This document shows, one piece after another, positions 55,818 through 63,300 of a stretch of DNA of 64,000 bases (its first letter is position 1; the number at the start of each line of letters is the position of its first letter). Below the pieces are notes generated by a model. That model did not search any database, was not told where the DNA came from, and worked only from the letters and a program-made list of their open reading frames with translations. Made by a program: the position numbers and the translations under genes. The stretch is taken from the NCBI RefSeq assembly GCF_001425755.1, contig NZ_LMDH01000001.1, positions 3,409,571 to 3,473,570 on the forward strand, written 5' to 3'. Source of the stretch: Aeromicrobium sp. Root344 (GTDB lineage Bacteria; Actinomycetota; Actinomycetes; Propionibacteriales; Nocardioidaceae).

Positions 55818-57023
55818 CTATGGCGTCGCGAGCGCCTCGGTCGGCGACAGCCGGGAGGCCCGGACCGCCGGATAGAGACCGGCAAGGCTGCCGATGCCGA
55901 CAGTCGCAAGGATGCCGCCGGCCACGGCCCACGCCGGGACCACGACCGGCCAGTCCTGGTACGCCGCGTAGCCTGCCGTCACGCCGGATCCCAGCACCGC
56001 ACCGCCGAGCCCGCCCAGCGTCGACAACAGCAACGACTCGGCGAGGAACTGCGCGCGTACCTGGCCGCGGGTCGCCCCCAGCGAGCGGCGCAGACCGATC
56101 TCGGCGCGGCGCTCGAGGACCGAGATCACCATCGTGTTGGCGACCCCAACACCACCGACGAGCAGTGCCACCGCACCGAGCCCGAGGAGCAGGCCCGTGA
56201 ACGCCTCACCGGCAGCCTTCTGTGCCGCAAGAGCGTCGGAAGGTCGGGAGACCTCGACCTCGTTGGGCTGCTCCGGATTGGCGGTCGCTCCCAGCACTGC
56301 CTGAACCTGGTCGACCTGGTCCGGGTCGGAGCGCGTGTAGACCGTCGTCGCCTGACCGTCGAAGTCGAGCAGCGACTCCGCAACCGGCCACCCGACCAGT
56401 GCGGCGGTGTCGAGCTCAGGTGCCAGCGGTGCCGGTTCGAGGATGCCGACGACCGTGAACCACTCGCCACCGATCAAGACCTTGGTGTCCGGCCCTGCGT
56501 GGCCGATCCCCAGGCGGTCCGCCGTCTTCGCGCCCAACACGGTTGCCGGATAGCGGCTGGTCGCGGCGTTGAGCCACGTGCCGCTGCGCACGTCGACGCC
56601 TATGGCCGATCGCAGCGTGGTGCGGGCTGCGAGGACGCTGATGCCACTCGTCTCGGCTTCGGGGATCTTGTTGTTCCGGTAGACGTTGGTGTCGCTGACC
56701 TCGCCGACGGCCGACACCGACTCGATCGGCCCGATGCGGGCCACCATCGACTCCGACTCGTCCGGCAGCGTGGCGTCGTCGCCGCCGAACGTCTGGCCTG
56801 GTGTCACCGTCAGCAGGTTGGTGCCGAGGGCGTCGAGCTTGCGGTCCAGCTCGGCCTGCGACGACGACGAGATGCCGACGACCGAGACCATCGCCGCGAT
56901 GCCGATCGCGATGCCCAACGAGGACAGGAAGGCCCGCAACGGCCGGGTCCGCAGGCCGACAGCGCCGACCTTGAGCACGTCCCGTGGCCACATGCGCGCG
57001 GGGGTCAGGCCCGTCGTGGTCAT
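55818..57023 (-). CDS. MacB-like ABC transporter permease
   Basis: A 401-aa permease with one N-terminal helix, a large extracytoplasmic MacB-PCD domain (about 55-270) and three C-terminal helices of the FtsX type (GLLLGLGAVALLVGGVGVAN then LERRAEIGLRRSLGATRGQV). Such transporters use mechanotransmission to extrude substrates. Last gene of the lipoprotein-adaptor-ATPase-permease operon; overlaps the ATPase gene by 4 nt. Confidence 0.9.
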   Translation of the reverse strand: MTTTGLTPARMWPRDVLKVGAVGLRTRPLRAFLSSLGIAIGIAAMVSVVGISSSSQAELDRKLDALGTNLLTVTPGQTFGGDDATLPDESESMVARIGPIESVSAVGEVSDTNVYRNNKIPEAETSGISVLAARTTLRSAIGVDVRSGTWLNAATSRYPATVLGAKTADRLGIGHAGPDTKVLIGGEWFTVVGILEPAPLAPELDTAALVGWPVAESLLDFDGQATTVYTRSDPDQVDQVQAVLGATANPEQPNEVEVSRPSDALAAQKAAGEAFTGLLLGLGAVALLVGGVGVANTMVISVLERRAEIGLRRSLGATRGQVRAQFLAESLLLSTLGGLGGAVLGSGVTAGYAAYQDWPVVVPAWAVAGGILATVGIGSLAGLYPAVRASRLSPTEALATP

Positions 57024-57706
57024 GCCGGCACCTCCGTGCGGGGCCGGGCCGAGTCCTCGACGATCCGGCCGTCGAGCATCCGGACCTGTCTCGGGAGCGA
57101 GTCGGCGATCGCATGGTCGTGGGTGATGATGACGACCGTCGTCCCTTCCGCGTTGAGCTGGCGCAACAGGTCCATCACGCCGGCGCCGGAGACCGAGTCG
57201 AGCGCCCCGGTCGGCTCATCGGCCAGCACCAGTGCCGGTTCGCCGGCAACGGCTCGCGCGATCGCCACCCGTTGCTTCTCACCGCCGGAGAGCTCATGCG
57301 GCTCGTGGTGCATCCGTGGCCCGAGGCCGACGCGCTCCAACGCCTCGGCGGCGCGCTTGCGGCGCTGCGACTGGCGCAGGCCGGTGTAGAGCAGCCCGTC
57401 GGCGACGTTGTCGAGCGCCGAGGTGCCCCCCGCGAGGTGGAACTGCTGGAACACGAAGCCGATGCGCCGCGCCCGGAGCGCCGAGAGGTTGGCATCGCTG
57501 AGCTCGGCGACGTCGTGGCCGTCGATCCGGACCCGCCCGGCCGTCGGGCGGTCGAGCGTACCGACGACGTGCAGCATCGTGGACTTGCCGGAGCCGGACG
57601 GTCCTACGATCGCCGCCAGCTCGCCGCGACGGATGGTGAGCGAGACTCCGGCCAGCGCTGCGACGCCGCCCGAATAGATCTTGGTGACCCCCTCGAGCGC
57701 GATCAC
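57020..57706 (-). CDS. ABC transporter ATP-binding protein (MacB/LolD type)
   Basis: A 228-aa ATPase: Walker A GPSGSGKSTML near 36-46, Q-loop FVFQQFHL, signature ELSGGEKQRVAIARA near 142, Walker B LVLADEPTGALD and H-loop ITHDHAIAD. Paired with the permease of the MacB type. Start overlaps the adaptor stop. Confidence 0.93.
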   Translation of the reverse strand: MIALEGVTKIYSGGVAALAGVSLTIRRGELAAIVGPSGSGKSTMLHVVGTLDRPTAGRVRIDGHDVAELSDANLSALRARRIGFVFQQFHLAGGTSALDNVADGLLYTGLRQSQRRKRAAEALERVGLGPRMHHEPHELSGGEKQRVAIARAVAGEPALVLADEPTGALDSVSGAGVMDLLRQLNAEGTTVVIITHDHAIADSLPRQVRMLDGRIVEDSARPRTEVPA

Positions 57707-58830
57707 TTGGGCATCCCGACGACCGCGCCGCGCGAGATGCCCTTGCCCGATACCTCGACCTTGCCGTCCGCGAACAGGCCGGTGGTCACCGGCACGTAGC
57801 TCGAGGTGCCGCCCTTGACGACCTCAAGGCCGAAACCGCCCTCCTGGAGCGCGAGGAGCGCCGCGACCGGAACCGTCAGCACGTCCTTGCGCCGGTCGAC
57901 CGTGAACGTCACGTTGACGGCGGCCATCGCGAACGGCGCCGCGAGCTTCTGTGCCCTCTTGCCCGGGATGTCGACCGTGACCTCGACCTTGGTCTCGTCC
58001 TCGCCGTTGGGATCGTCCGAGGGCTTCACGACCGTCGTGACGTCCGAGATGACCCCCTTGAGCGTCTCGCCGTTGGGCAGCTCCACCGTGACCTTGTTGC
58101 CCTTCTTGGCGAGCCGCTGCTCCTCCGTCTCGATCTCGACCGTCACGGCCTTGGCCGTACCGGTGAAGGTCAGCACCTCCTGACCGGGCGCGGTGGCGGA
58201 CCCCTCCTCCGCGGTCAGGCCATCGATCCGGACCGTGGCGGGGGCGAAGACGACGCTGCCGAGTGCGACGACCCCGGTCTCCTCGAGGCCCCGGTCCTCC
58301 TGCCAACGCTCGACGGCCGCGGCGGTGTTGGAGGTGAAGTCCTCGTCGACGTCGAAGCCCACGTAGCCCAGCGCTGCCAGGTTCTTCTCGAGCTGCTCGA
58401 CGTCGGCGCCCTCGACTCCGTCCTTGAGCTCGCGGTACGCCGGCAACGAGCCGTACATCAGCGTCACGGGCACGTCGTCGACCTCAAACAGCGCCTCGCC
58501 GCGCTTGACCGTGTCGCCGACCGACGGCAGATCGGTGATCGTGCCGGACAGCCGGCTGGTGGCGGTCGTCGTCGCCCCGTAGCCGAGCTCACCGCCTGTC
58601 GTGCTGGTGTCCAGCAGCGTCTGCCTCGTCACCTTCGTGGTCTTCGGCGGCAGCGACGTGTCGGCGTTGGCCTGGTTGCCGTCTCCTGCTCCGAGGCCCA
58701 CGACCGCGGCCGCGACCCCACCGAGCACGACCACCGCGGCTCCGACGATGGCAAACGCACGTGTCCGCCCTCGTCGTCGTGGTCGCTCATCGCGGCTGGA
58801 TCTCGTCGGCCGACGGATGGCGAGCCTCAT
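57703..58830 (-). CDS. Efflux adaptor (HlyD/MacA-like) with peptidoglycan-binding-like domain
   Basis: A 375-aa membrane-anchored protein: basic N-terminus with one helix (RAFAIVGAAVVVLGGVAAAV), a lipoyl/barrel-sandwich half (ATSRLSGTITDLPSVGDTVK, RGEALFEVDDVPV), a peptidoglycan-binding-like insert (LEKNLAALGYVGFDVDEDFT) and a C-terminal beta-barrel/MP domain (DVLTVPVAALLALQEGG). Typical of Gram-positive MacAB-like systems. ATG at 58830 overlaps the lipoprotein stop. Confidence 0.88.
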   Translation of the reverse strand: MRLAIRRPTRSSRDERPRRRGRTRAFAIVGAAVVVLGGVAAAVVGLGAGDGNQANADTSLPPKTTKVTRQTLLDTSTTGGELGYGATTTATSRLSGTITDLPSVGDTVKRGEALFEVDDVPVTLMYGSLPAYRELKDGVEGADVEQLEKNLAALGYVGFDVDEDFTSNTAAAVERWQEDRGLEETGVVALGSVVFAPATVRIDGLTAEEGSATAPGQEVLTFTGTAKAVTVEIETEEQRLAKKGNKVTVELPNGETLKGVISDVTTVVKPSDDPNGEDETKVEVTVDIPGKRAQKLAAPFAMAAVNVTFTVDRRKDVLTVPVAALLALQEGGFGLEVVKGGTSSYVPVTTGLFADGKVEVSGKGISRGAVVGMPK

Positions 58831-59357
58831 CCCTTCTTCCCCTCGATCGACGGCCCGCCCATGTACTTCTTGCAGGCCTCCTGTGCCTTCTCGAAGTCGG
58901 GGTCGGAGGCGATGCCGTCGTCCATGCGCATCAGGCCCCCACCCTTGGGATCCGGGAACTTCTCGACCCCGCGCTCCCGCATGCACTGCGAGAACTTCAA
59001 CGCGTTCTGGGTCATCTTCTTCCGGTCAGCCTGGGAGATCTGCGGCAGGTACTTCTGGCACGCCTCCTGCGCCTTCTTCATCGTGCCCTCCTGGCCCGGG
59101 CCACCCTTGATCGTGATCCGGCCACCCTTGGGGTCCTCCATCTTGACCCCGTGCTCCCGCATGCACTTCGCGAACTTGAGACCCTGCGCGTCGCGATCCT
59201 CCTTGGAGGTGTCCTTCGAGTCCTTGGACTTGCTCGAGTCAGTGCCGGTGGCGCTCGCGACACCGTCGTCGTCGGATCCACCGCCGGACCCGCACCCGGC
59301 GAAGATCAGGATCAGGCCGAGCAACAACGCCGCCAGCAGGGTGTGGGTTCGCTTCAT
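58827..59357 (-). CDS. Lipoprotein with duplicated CMRE(H/R)GV motif
   Basis: A 176-aa exported lipoprotein (lipobox FAGC, Cys22), Ser/Asp/Lys-rich linker, then two homologous units: GLKFAKCMREHGVKMEDPKG ... AQEACQKYLPQ and ALKFSQCMRERGVEKFPDPK ... AQEACKKYMGG. Each unit holds two cysteines that could form a disulfide. First gene of an efflux operon and divergent from a CutRS-like two-component system; it may present a ligand to the transporter or sensor. Function unproven. Confidence 0.82.
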   Translation of the reverse strand: MKRTHTLLAALLLGLILIFAGCGSGGGSDDDGVASATGTDSSKSKDSKDTSKEDRDAQGLKFAKCMREHGVKMEDPKGGRITIKGGPGQEGTMKKAQEACQKYLPQISQADRKKMTQNALKFSQCMRERGVEKFPDPKGGGLMRMDDGIASDPDFEKAQEACKKYMGGPSIEGKKG

Positions 59358-59422
59358 GGGTTCCTCCGTACCGTCCGGCCGGTGGATCCGACCGTTGTCG
59401 AACCCATCGAACGCGGGCCTGA

Positions 59423-59488
59423 GTTTCCTCTGTGTTTCCTCGCGAACGAGCCTGTGCGGCACTTCTCCGTCGCTAACGTCGAGGAAAC
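59423..59488. promoter_or_regulatory. GTTTCCTC repeats between efflux operon and two-component system
   Basis: GTTTCCTC occurs at 59423-59430 and 59434-59441 (11-bp period, same face of the helix) and inverted as GAGGAAAC at 59481-59488. Tandem sites one turn apart are how OmpR-family regulators bind. They lie in the shared promoter region of the divergent lipoprotein and response-regulator genes. Confidence 0.6.
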
Positions 59489-59491
59489 GCG

Positions 59492-59515
59492 GGCTCCCGG
59501 ACGATGGCGGGAGCC
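59492..59515 (+). repeat. Inverted repeat upstream of the response-regulator RBS
   Basis: GGCTCCCG (59492-59499) and CGGGAGCC (59508-59515) pair exactly around 8 nt, ending a few bases before the GAAGGAG RBS of the response-regulator gene. It may be a 5'-UTR hairpin; no further evidence. Confidence 0.4.
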
Positions 59516-59530
59516 GACGAAGGAGCACGC

Positions 59531-60187
59531 ATGCGCGTACTGGTGGTGGAGGACGAGCCGAGGCTCGCTGACGCGATCGCCGAGTGGTTGCGGGACGAGT
59601 CCCACGCCGTCGACGTCGCGCACGACGGGTCGGCGGCACTCGAGCGGCTGACCGTCAACGACTACGACGTCCTGGTCCTCGACCGCGACATCCCCGTCAT
59701 CCACGGCGACGAGGTGTGCCGGCAGATCGTCGCCTCGCCTGCTCCGACGCGCGTGCTGATGCTCACCGCGGCTGCCGAGATCACCGACCGCGTGATGGGG
59801 CTCGGCATCGGCGCCGACGACTACCTGACCAAGCCGTTCGCGTTCCAGGAGCTGGCCGCCCGCGTCCTCGCACTCGGCCGCCGCTCCCGGGCGGCGACTC
59901 CCCCGGTGCTGCGCCGCGGCGAGGTGACACTCGACCCTTCGCGCCGCGAGGTGTTCCGCGGCGACCGCTACGTCCCGCTGTCCAAGAAGGAGTTCGCGGT
60001 CCTCACCGAGCTCTTGCGGGCCGACGGTGGCACGGTCTCCGCCGAGCAGCTCCTGGAGAAGGCCTGGGACGAGAACGCCGATCCGTTCACCAGTGCGGTC
60101 AGGCTCACGATCCACAAGCTCCGGCGCAAGCTCGGCGAGCCCTCCCTCGTGGACACGATCACGGGAGTGGGGTACCGGATCTCATGA
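59531..60187 (+). CDS. OmpR-family response regulator, CutR-like
   Basis: A 218-aa regulator: VLVVEDEPRLADAIAEWL, phosphoacceptor Asp51 in VLDRDIPV, DDYLTKPFAFQELAARVLAL and a winged helix (LSKKEFAVLTELLRADGGTV, KAWDENADPFTSAVRLTIHK). It resembles Streptomyces CutR more than VanR. GAAGGAG 6 nt before the ATG. The divergent efflux operon is its likely target. Overlaps the kinase by 4 nt. Confidence 0.92.
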   Translation: MRVLVVEDEPRLADAIAEWLRDESHAVDVAHDGSAALERLTVNDYDVLVLDRDIPVIHGDEVCRQIVASPAPTRVLMLTAAAEITDRVMGLGIGADDYLTKPFAFQELAARVLALGRRSRAATPPVLRRGEVTLDPSRREVFRGDRYVPLSKKEFAVLTELLRADGGTVSAEQLLEKAWDENADPFTSAVRLTIHKLRRKLGEPSLVDTITGVGYRIS

Positions 60188-61419
60188 CGGTCATGCACGT
60201 ACGCCGGCTCCTCCCCCAGCGCATCACCCTCAGGGCCCGGTTGACGCTCATCTACGGCGGGCTGTTCTTCGCCGCCGGAATCGTCCTGCTCGGCTCGACG
60301 TACGCGCTGTTCCACCAGCAGATCAGCAGCGGCGGGAGCGTCAGGTTCGCCTCGCTCGGCCGCGGCGACACTCCGCCGACCGTCGGCAAGGGCACCACCG
60401 TGACGGCGAACGGCGACGTCCTGACGGACGGCGACGCCGAGAAGTTCCTTGTCAGCGAGCGCAGCCGGATCGAGAACGCGGCGACGACCTCGCTCATCAC
60501 CCAGGGCGGCATCGCGCTGGCGATCGTCGGTGGTGTCGCCGTCGGGTTCGGCTGGCTCATCGCGGGACGTACGCTCGCGCCGCTGCGTCAGGTCACCGAG
60601 ACGGCGCGCCGGATCGCGGCGGCCCCGGTCGCCGAGCGTGGCCTGCACGAGCGCATCGCGCTGCGAGGTCCCGACGACGAGGTCAAGGACCTCGCCGACA
60701 CGTTCGACACGATGGTCGAGCGCCTCGACCGGTCGTTCGCTGGGCAGCGCCGGTTCGTCGCCAACGCCTCGCACGAGCTGCGCACACCGCTGACCCTCAG
60801 CCGCGCCATGGTCGAGGTCGCGATGCACCGCACGAGCGCTTCACCCGACCTCGTGCAGCTCGGCGACGACCTGCTGGAGATCAACGGCCGGCACGAACGG
60901 CTCATCACGGGTCTCCTGCTGCTGGCCAGCAGCGAGAACGAGGTCATCCAGCAGGCGCCCGTCGATCTCGCCGATGTCGTGGAGCACGTGGTCGCCGACA
61001 CCGCCCGCGAGGCCGAAGCGACCGGCATCGTCGTCACCGAGGACCTCGACGAGACCGTCGTGAGCGGCGACGCCCTGCTGCTCGAGCGGCTGGTCCAGAA
61101 CCTCGTCGAGAACGGCATCCGGCACAACATCCCGGCCGACGGTTGGGTGCGGGTCACGACCCGCGTGCGCAACGACGGCTTGGTGCAGCTGGAGGTCAGC
61201 AACACCGGACCGGACGTCCCGCCGTACGACATCCCGATGCTCTTCGAGCCCTTCCGCCGGCTCGACAGCGATCGGCTCGCGACCGCCAAGGGTGCCGGGC
61301 TCGGGCTGTCGATCGTACGATCGGTGGCTGCGGCGCACCAGGGCGACGTGGTTGCCGAGCCGCGTCAGGGCGGTGGGCTGGTCGTCAGGGTCACGCTGCC
61401 GGCGGCGACCGACGCCTGA
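60184..61419 (+). CDS. Sensor histidine kinase, CutS-like
   Basis: A 411-aa kinase: first helix about 20-41 (LTLIYGGLFFAAGIVLLGST), extracytoplasmic domain of about 60 residues, second helix about 107-128, HAMP, H-box RFVANASHELRTPLTLSRAM with His197, N-box LVQNLVENGIRHN and G-box KGAGLGLSIVRSVAAAHQGD. Coupled to the response regulator (ATGA). The signal is unknown; envelope stress or a substrate of the efflux pump is plausible. Confidence 0.92.
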   Translation: MTVMHVRRLLPQRITLRARLTLIYGGLFFAAGIVLLGSTYALFHQQISSGGSVRFASLGRGDTPPTVGKGTTVTANGDVLTDGDAEKFLVSERSRIENAATTSLITQGGIALAIVGGVAVGFGWLIAGRTLAPLRQVTETARRIAAAPVAERGLHERIALRGPDDEVKDLADTFDTMVERLDRSFAGQRRFVANASHELRTPLTLSRAMVEVAMHRTSASPDLVQLGDDLLEINGRHERLITGLLLLASSENEVIQQAPVDLADVVEHVVADTAREAEATGIVVTEDLDETVVSGDALLLERLVQNLVENGIRHNIPADGWVRVTTRVRNDGLVQLEVSNTGPDVPPYDIPMLFEPFRRLDSDRLATAKGAGLGLSIVRSVAAAHQGDVVAEPRQGGGLVVRVTLPAATDA

Positions 61420-61422
61420 CGG

Positions 61423-62046
61423 CTACTCGAACGGTGCAGGGTCGCCGGCACCGACACGTACGACCTCGGCGAACCCGTCCGAGAAGTCGACGACGGTCGT
61501 CGGCTCGGCGATGACGTCGGCGCCGGACTCGATCACCGCGTCGACCTGGCCGTCGAGCGCGTCGGCGATCTCCCACGCGGTGGTCATCGGCTCGGTGCTG
61601 CCCGGCAGGATCAGGGTCGTGGAGAGCATCGGCTCACCGAGGGCGGTCAGCAACGCCGTCACGATCCTGCTGTCGGGAATGCGTACGCCGACGGTCTTCT
61701 TCTTCTCGTGCAGCAGTCGCCGCGGCACCTCGCGGGTCGCGGGCAGGATGAACGTGTAGGGCCCCGGCGTCGCCGCCTTGACCGCGCGGAAGATCGCGTT
61801 GTCGACGTGCACGAACTGGCCGAGCTGGGCGAAGTCCTTGCACACGAGCGTGAAGTGATGCTTGTCGTCGAGCTGCCGGATCGTGCGGATGCGGTCGAGG
61901 GCGTCCTTGTTGCCGAGCTGGGCGCCCAGCGCGTACCCGGAGTCGGTCGGATAGGCGATGAGCCCACCGTCCTGGATCACGGCTGCCGCCTGGTCGACCG
62001 AACGCTGCTGCGGGTTGTCCGGATGGATGTCGATGAAGCGGGGCAT
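61423..62046 (-). CDS. YciO/YrdC/Sua5-type protein (threonylcarbamoyl-AMP synthase-like)
   Basis: A 207-aa YrdC fold: GGLIAYPTDSGYALGAQLGN (substrate-binding KxR/S positions shifted), LDRIRTIRQLDDKHHFTLVC, TPGPYTFILPATREVPRRL and VGVRIPDS. The DKHHFT block is typical of the YciO subgroup, so whether it makes threonylcarbamoyl-AMP for tRNA t6A is uncertain; a canonical TsaC may exist elsewhere. Convergent with the histidine kinase gene. Confidence 0.85.
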   Translation of the reverse strand: MPRFIDIHPDNPQQRSVDQAAAVIQDGGLIAYPTDSGYALGAQLGNKDALDRIRTIRQLDDKHHFTLVCKDFAQLGQFVHVDNAIFRAVKAATPGPYTFILPATREVPRRLLHEKKKTVGVRIPDSRIVTALLTALGEPMLSTTLILPGSTEPMTTAWEIADALDGQVDAVIESGADVIAEPTTVVDFSDGFAEVVRVGAGDPAPFE

Positions 62047-62080
62047 AGGAGTGAGGCTAACCCGCCGGGCCCGGACATGA

Positions 62081-62113
62081 CGAAGGGCCGCGCACGAGGT
62101 GCGCGGCCCTTCG
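62081..62113 (-). terminator. Terminator of the small GPGGY membrane-protein gene
   Basis: A 14-bp perfect stem, CGAAGGGCCGCGCA (62081-62094) with TGCGCGGCCCTTCG (62100-62113), around a 5-nt loop. It lies 5 nt past the small membrane-protein stop codon and before the YciO-like gene. Confidence 0.85.
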
Positions 62114-62118
62114 CTCAG

Positions 62119-62262
62119 CTATTTGAAGATGCTGTAACCCCCTGGCCCGACGAGGCACGCGACGACCAGCAGGACGATGCCGATCAGAATGTCTCCGCGG
62201 ACGAGACGCAGGACTCCGTAGATCGCGATGATCGCCGCAATGATCCACAAGATGAACGCCAT
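62119..62262 (-). CDS. Small hydrophobic protein ending in GPGGYSIF
   Basis: A 47-aa protein that is nearly all membrane: helix 1 FILWIIAAIIAIYGVL, a short charged turn RLVRGD, helix 2 ILIGIVLLVVACLV, and the end GPGGYSIFK. Small membrane proteins with this ending are common in Actinobacteria. GGGAG precedes the ATG and a strong terminator follows the stop, so it is a monocistronic gene. Function unknown. Confidence 0.75.
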   Translation of the reverse strand: MAFILWIIAAIIAIYGVLRLVRGDILIGIVLLVVACLVGPGGYSIFK

Positions 62263-62345
62263 GGGTGTTCTCCCTCTCTTCAGTGGTGACGGTGGCCACC
62301 GCAGAGAGCACTACCCCAGCCGGGCTGTCCTCAATCGCCGACCAT

Positions 62346-62359
62346 GTGACCTGGGTCAC
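62346..62359. promoter_or_regulatory. Palindrome upstream of the sulfate-reduction operon
   Basis: GTGACC (62346-62351), 2 nt, GGTCAC (62354-62359) is a perfect 6-bp inverted repeat. It lies about 60 nt before the likely -10 box TATTCT (62421) of the cysH gene and between divergent genes. A sulfur-dependent repressor site is possible but unproven. Confidence 0.35.
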
Positions 62360-62471
62360 GTGTATGCGTTCCGTCATGCGGACAGTTCTCCACGTGCTGG
62401 GACGGCGCAGGGGCGCGACCTATTCTGGAGCGCGGACGATGACCGTTCAACGACCGGAAGAGGTGAGCAGC

Positions 62472-63269
62472 ATGGCCCCCACGGTTCTCACCCTTGCCGA
62501 GCGGCGCCAGCAGCAGATCGCCCACGACGAGGAGCGTACGGCTCACCTGTCGTCGCGCGAGTCGATGCTCGCCCCGCGGCGCAGCAACGACGAGCTCAAG
62601 GCGATCGCCGAAGCCGCGCAGGAACGGTTCGCCGAGTCCGACACCGCCGAGATCTTGGCATGGGTCGCCGAGGAGTTCGGTTACCGCACCGCCGTGGCCT
62701 GCTCGATGGCCGACGCGGTGCTGCCGCACGTCGTGGCACGGCACCTCCCCTGGGTCGACACGCTGTTCCTCGAGACCGGCTACCACTTCGCCGAGACGAT
62801 CGGCACCCGTGACGCCGTCGAGTCCTCGATGCAGCTCTCGATCGTCGACGTCAAGCCCCGGCGCAGCGTCGCCGAGCAGGACGCCGAGTTCGGCGAGAAG
62901 CTCTACGAGCGCGATCCCGCCCTGTGCTGCCAGATGCGCAAGGTCGAGCCGCTGCACGACACGTTGCAGGGCTACGAGGTCTGGATCACCGGCGTACGCC
63001 GCGACGAGGCACCGACGCGCGCCAACACCCCGTTCGTGACCTGGGACGACAAGAACGGTCTGGTCAAGGTGAACCCCCTGGCCGCCTGGTCGTTCGACGA
63101 CCTGCTGGCATACGCCGACGACAACGACGTCATCGTCAACCCCCTCGTCAATGACGGCTACCCCTCGATCGGCTGTGCCACCTGCACCCGCCGAGTCGCT
63201 CCCGGCGAGGACCCACGGGCCGGGCGCTGGGCGGGTCTCGACAAGACCGAGTGCGGCCTGCACGCCTGA
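62472..63269 (+). CDS. cysH: Assimilatory (phospho)adenylyl-sulfate reductase
   Basis: A 265-aa reductase converting APS (or PAPS) to sulfite. It holds the adenine-binding region with ACSMADAVLPHVVARHLP, ETGYHFAETIG, four cysteines in LCCQMRK and GCATCTRRV that bind a [4Fe-4S] cluster (a mark of APS-preferring enzymes), and the catalytic Cys in TECGLHA at the C-terminus. I use the ATG at 62472 with GAGGTGA upstream; the in-frame ATG at 62439, close to TATTCT, is an alternative. Followed after 31 nt by cysD. Confidence 0.92.
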   Translation: MAPTVLTLAERRQQQIAHDEERTAHLSSRESMLAPRRSNDELKAIAEAAQERFAESDTAEILAWVAEEFGYRTAVACSMADAVLPHVVARHLPWVDTLFLETGYHFAETIGTRDAVESSMQLSIVDVKPRRSVAEQDAEFGEKLYERDPALCCQMRKVEPLHDTLQGYEVWITGVRRDEAPTRANTPFVTWDDKNGLVKVNPLAAWSFDDLLAYADDNDVIVNPLVNDGYPSIGCATCTRRVAPGEDPRAGRWAGLDKTECGLHA

Positions 63270-63300
63270 TCCCCTGCACCAGACACACGCAAAGGCACCG

